Source of the DNA: Hyphomicrobium_A sp963782555
GTDB taxonomy: Bacteria > Pseudomonadota > Alphaproteobacteria > Rhizobiales > Hyphomicrobiaceae
Length of the DNA stretch: 64,000 bases
NCBI GenBank assembly: GCA_963782555.1
Contig: CAWAKB010000001.1
Coordinates: forward strand, 372,001 to 436,000
Direction of reading: 5' to 3'
The notes under the pieces: generated by a model
What the model saw: only the letters and a program-made list of their open reading frames with translations
Told to the model about the DNA's origin: nothing
Databases searched by the model: none
Program-made: the position numbers and the translations under genes
In this document: positions 61,070-64,000 of the stretch, piece after piece
Layout of the letters: the number at the start of each line of letters is the position of its first letter
Numbering within the stretch: position 1 is the first letter of the stretch

Positions 61070-64000
61070 TGGCGAGCGACGCCCCCCCACCGCCGGGCGC
61101 AGGCGGCCTGCAGGCCGCCATCATCGGCTTTGCGGTGCGCTTCCGCGGCATCGTCGTGGCGCTCGCCATCCTGCTCCTGGGATACGGGGCCATCTCCGTC
61201 ACGCGGGCCAAATACGATGTCTTTCCCGAGTTTGCCCCACCCCAGGTCGGCATACAGACGGAGGCGCCGGGCCTGACGGCCGAGCAGGTGGAGGTGCTCG
61301 TCACGCAACCGATCGAGAACGCCATCAACGGCGTGCCGGGCGTGGAGCAGCTGCGCTCCTCCTCGATCCAGGGGCTGTCGGTGATCACGGTGATCTTCGG
61401 CACATCGAGCGACATCTACCGCGACCGCCAGGTCGTCTCCGAGCGCCTCTCAGAGGCGGCCGAGCACCTGCCCACCAACGCCGCCGCGCCCACGATGACG
61501 CCGCTGACGTCGTCCTCCTCAACCGTGCTCGTGCTCGGGCTCACATCGGACACCCGCTCGCTCATGGACATCAGGACGCTCGCCGACTGGACCCTGCGCC
61601 TGCGGCTGCTTGCCGTGCCAGGCGTCTCCAAGGTAGCGGTGTTCGGCGGCGACGTGCGGTCGATCCAGGTGCAGGTGCACCCCGACCAGCTCATCCGCTA
61701 CAACCTCTCGTTCAACGACGTGCTGGAGGCGGCAAAGAAAGCAACCGCCATCACCGGCGCCGGCTTCATCGAGACCCCCAACCAGCGCATCGTCTTCCAG
61801 TCGGAAGGCCAGTCGATCGAGCCTGACGACATCGCGCACACGGTGGTGGCGACCTCGGGCGGCGCCAGCGTGCTTCTGCGCGACGTCGCCGACGTCGTGA
61901 ACGCGCCCGAGCCGCCCATCGGCGGCGCCGCCGTCATGGGCAAGCCCGGTGTGGTGCTGCTCGTGTCGGGACAATTAGGCGCCAACACCATCGACGTGAC
62001 TGAAGGCATAGAGACCGCGCTCGAGGACTTAAAGCCGCTCATCGAGAAGGAGCATATCGAGCTGCGCTCCGACCTGTTCCGGCCGGCGGACTTCATCGCG
62101 ATCTCGACCAGCAACGTGCGCAACTCGCTGCTGCTCGGCGGCGCACTGGTCGTGGTGGTGCTCTGTCTCTTCCTCTTCGATTTGCGCACAGCGACCATCT
62201 CCTGCATGGCCATTCCGCTGTCGCTGCTTGCGGCCATCGTCGTGCTCAATGCGCTTGGCGCCACGCTCAACGCCATGACGCTCGGAGGTCTCGCGATCGC
62301 CATCGGCGAGGTGGTCGATGACGCCGTGATCGACGTGGAGAACATCGCGCGGCGCCTGCGTCAGAACCGGCGGCTTGCGCATCCGCTGCCAACGACGCAA
62401 GTCATTCTCAACGCCTCGCTCGAGGTGCGCGGCGCCGTCGTCTACGCGACCTTCGCCGTCATCCTCGTCTTCGTGCCCGTGGTGCTGTTGCCGGGCCTTG
62501 CCGGGCGGTTCTTCGCGCCGCTGGGTCTCGCCTACGTGCTGGCCATTCTGGCCTCCCTGGTCGTGGCGCTAACGGTGACGCCGGCGCTGTGCACGCTGCT
62601 GTTTCCCATGAGACCCGCGGCACCGGGCGAGCAGGAAAAGAAGATCGCGGAGGATCCGCCCGTCACTCGCTGGATGCGGCGGCACTACGAGACGATCCTG
62701 CGCAAGATCATCGCGCGGCCCCGCACCACCATGGCCGCCGCGTTCACGTTCACGCTGATCGGCTGCGCCGCCCTGCCGTTCTTCGGCGGCGAGTTCCTCC
62801 CCGAATTGAAGGAAGGCCACTTCACGCTGCACATGGCGGCGGTTCCCGGCACCTCGATTGAGGAATCGCAGCGCATGGGTGCGCTGGTCACCAAGGCGCT
62901 GTTGAAGCTTCCGCTGGTTCGCATCATCTCGCAGAGGATCGGACGCGCCGAGAAGGCCGACGATACCTGGGGCACGAACTACTCCGAGTTCGAGGTGGAC
63001 CTGAAGCCTAACTTGTCGGGCGCCGAATCCGACGAGGCGCAAGCCGAGATGCGCAAGGTGCTCTCCGGCTTTCCGGGCGTGAACTTCGCACTAAAGCCGT
63101 TCCTGACCGAGCGCGTCGAGGAATCGCTCTCGGGCTATACCGCCTCGGTCATCGTCAACCTCTATGGCAACGATCTCGACGTGCTCGACGAGACGGCGCG
63201 CGACGTTGCCCGCGTGATGGGCGAGGTCAAGGGTGCGACCGAGGTTCAGCTGCAATCCCCGCCCGGAATGCCGCAATTGACCATCCGCCCGCGCAAGGCC
63301 GATCTGGAGCGGTGGGGCATGGACGCCGTCGACGTGCTCAATGTGCTGCGCGGCGCCTACCAGGGCGACATCGTCGGTCAGAGCTACGAGGGCAATCGCG
63401 TCTTCAACGTGATCACGATCCTTGACAAGGAGAGCCGCAACAGCGTGGCCAAGGTCGCCAATCTGCCGCTGCGCACGCCGAGCGGCAACTTCGTGCTGCT
63501 GCATCAAATCGCCGACGTCTATCAGACGGCCGGCCGCAATCAGGTGCTGCATCTGGGCGGCCAGCGCGTGCAAACGGTGACGGCGAACGTCATCGGCCGG
63601 GACGTGACCTCGTTCGTGGAGGATGCGCGCAAGGCGATTGCCCACAACGTGCAGCTGCCCGCCGGCGTGCACATGGAGTTCGCCGGCTCCGCCCAGGCCC
63701 AGGCCGAGGCGCGGCGCAACCTGTTGATGAACTCGCTGGTCGCGGGCCTCGGCATCCTGCTGCTGCTGTTCGTGGTGACGGGAAGCTGGCGCAACGTGCT
63801 CTTGGTGCTGGCCAACATGCCGTTCGCGCTGGTCGGCGGCGTGCTCGCGATCTTTGCCACCGGCGGCGTGCTGACGCTCGGCGCCATGGTCGGCTTCGTG
63901 ACGCTGTTCGGCATCACGCTCAGGAACTCGATCATGATGGTCTCGCACTTTGAGCATCTCGTCGGCCGCGAGCGCGTGCAATGGGGCGCGGAGGCCGCCG
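61069..64000 (+). CDS. RND efflux pump permease (CusA/CzcA-like), cut by window edge
   Basis: Inner-membrane proton-driven pump, 977 codons visible and open to the right edge. It begins MASDAPPPPGAGGLQAAIIG and contains RAKYDVFPEFAPPQVGIQTE followed by APGLTAEQVEVLVTQPIENA, typical of heavy-metal-type and related RND pumps, the pore domains, TM4 GLAIAIGEVVDDAVIDVENI with the proton-relay acidic pair, and the second repeat (LVGGVLAIFATGGVLTLGAM; VGFVTLFGITLRNSIMMVSH). The TM4 motif (GEVVDDAVID) is close to the HME class; a metal substrate is plausible but not proven. No outer-membrane TolC-type gene is visible before the edge. Confidence 0.92.
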   Translation, partial: MASDAPPPPGAGGLQAAIIGFAVRFRGIVVALAILLLGYGAISVTRAKYDVFPEFAPPQVGIQTEAPGLTAEQVEVLVTQPIENAINGVPGVEQLRSSSIQGLSVITVIFGTSSDIYRDRQVVSERLSEAAEHLPTNAAAPTMTPLTSSSSTVLVLGLTSDTRSLMDIRTLADWTLRLRLLAVPGVSKVAVFGGDVRSIQVQVHPDQLIRYNLSFNDVLEAAKKATAITGAGFIETPNQRIVFQSEGQSIEPDDIAHTVVATSGGASVLLRDVADVVNAPEPPIGGAAVMGKPGVVLLVSGQLGANTIDVTEGIETALEDLKPLIEKEHIELRSDLFRPADFIAISTSNVRNSLLLGGALVVVVLCLFLFDLRTATISCMAIPLSLLAAIVVLNALGATLNAMTLGGLAIAIGEVVDDAVIDVENIARRLRQNRRLAHPLPTTQVILNASLEVRGAVVYATFAVILVFVPVVLLPGLAGRFFAPLGLAYVLAILASLVVALTVTPALCTLLFPMRPAAPGEQEKKIAEDPPVTRWMRRHYETILRKIIARPRTTMAAAFTFTLIGCAALPFFGGEFLPELKEGHFTLHMAAVPGTSIEESQRMGALVTKALLKLPLVRIISQRIGRAEKADDTWGTNYSEFEVDLKPNLSGAESDEAQAEMRKVLSGFPGVNFALKPFLTERVEESLSGYTASVIVNLYGNDLDVLDETARDVARVMGEVKGATEVQLQSPPGMPQLTIRPRKADLERWGMDAVDVLNVLRGAYQGDIVGQSYEGNRVFNVITILDKESRNSVAKVANLPLRTPSGNFVLLHQIADVYQTAGRNQVLHLGGQRVQTVTANVIGRDVTSFVEDARKAIAHNVQLPAGVHMEFAGSAQAQAEARRNLLMNSLVAGLGILLLLFVVTGSWRNVLLVLANMPFALVGGVLAIFATGGVLTLGAMVGFVTLFGITLRNSIMMVSHFEHLVGRERVQWGAEAA

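Overview
The window is GC-rich, gene-dense DNA from an alphaproteobacterium, most likely the order Hyphomicrobiales (Rhizobiales) and possibly a Hyphomicrobium-like genus; the genus is a guess. The strongest taxonomic evidence is a circularly permuted, two-piece ssrA (tmRNA) next to an alphaproteobacterial-type sspB. A fumC-DUF4169-ribbon-helix-helix cluster and an hflK-hflC-DUF2065-Do protease cluster point the same way.

Layout. 0-16.5 kb is mostly core: the N-terminal part of a UvrD/PcrA helicase (minus, cut by the left edge), a long AsmA-like envelope protein, the fumC operon, a purine-type permease, two L,D-transpeptidases flanking a class V aminotransferase, a periplasmic EF-hand protein and a small membrane protein. 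16.5-37.7 kb looks accessory. It holds a decayed IS110 transposase, a type I secretion locus (1745-residue cadherin/RTX adhesin, HlyC-like acyltransferase homologue, ABC exporter, frameshifted HlyD-type adaptor), a MarR regulator and two very repetitive autotransporters, separated by long gene-poor gaps. 37.7-50.8 kb is core again: sspB, permuted ssrA, a potassium channel, a CPBP protease, thyA-folA, hflK-hflC-DUF2065, a Do-like protease, psd-pssA, and a HerA-type ATPase (frameshifted) overlapping a soluble histidine kinase. 50.8-64 kb is a TonB module: a secreted protein gene, exbB, exbD and tonB on the minus strand; two tandem paralogous TonB-dependent receptors diverging from them; then an RND efflux adaptor and pump cut by the right edge.

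How parts work together. SspB delivers ssrA-tagged peptides to ClpXP, so the tag RNA and its adaptor are neighbours. HflKC and a Do-like protease handle membrane and periplasmic protein quality. Psd and PssA are successive steps of phosphatidylethanolamine synthesis. ThyA and FolA are coupled by folate. ExbB/ExbD/TonB would energise the adjacent receptors.

Most notable signals: a shared palindrome (CGGGAA-N3-TTCCCG) plus a conserved promoter-like block about 250 bp before both receptor genes; a large inverted repeat between exbB and exbD whose arm covers the exbD start codon; an HlyC-like protein lacking both catalytic residues; and frameshifts in three otherwise conserved genes, which may be real decay or sequence error.
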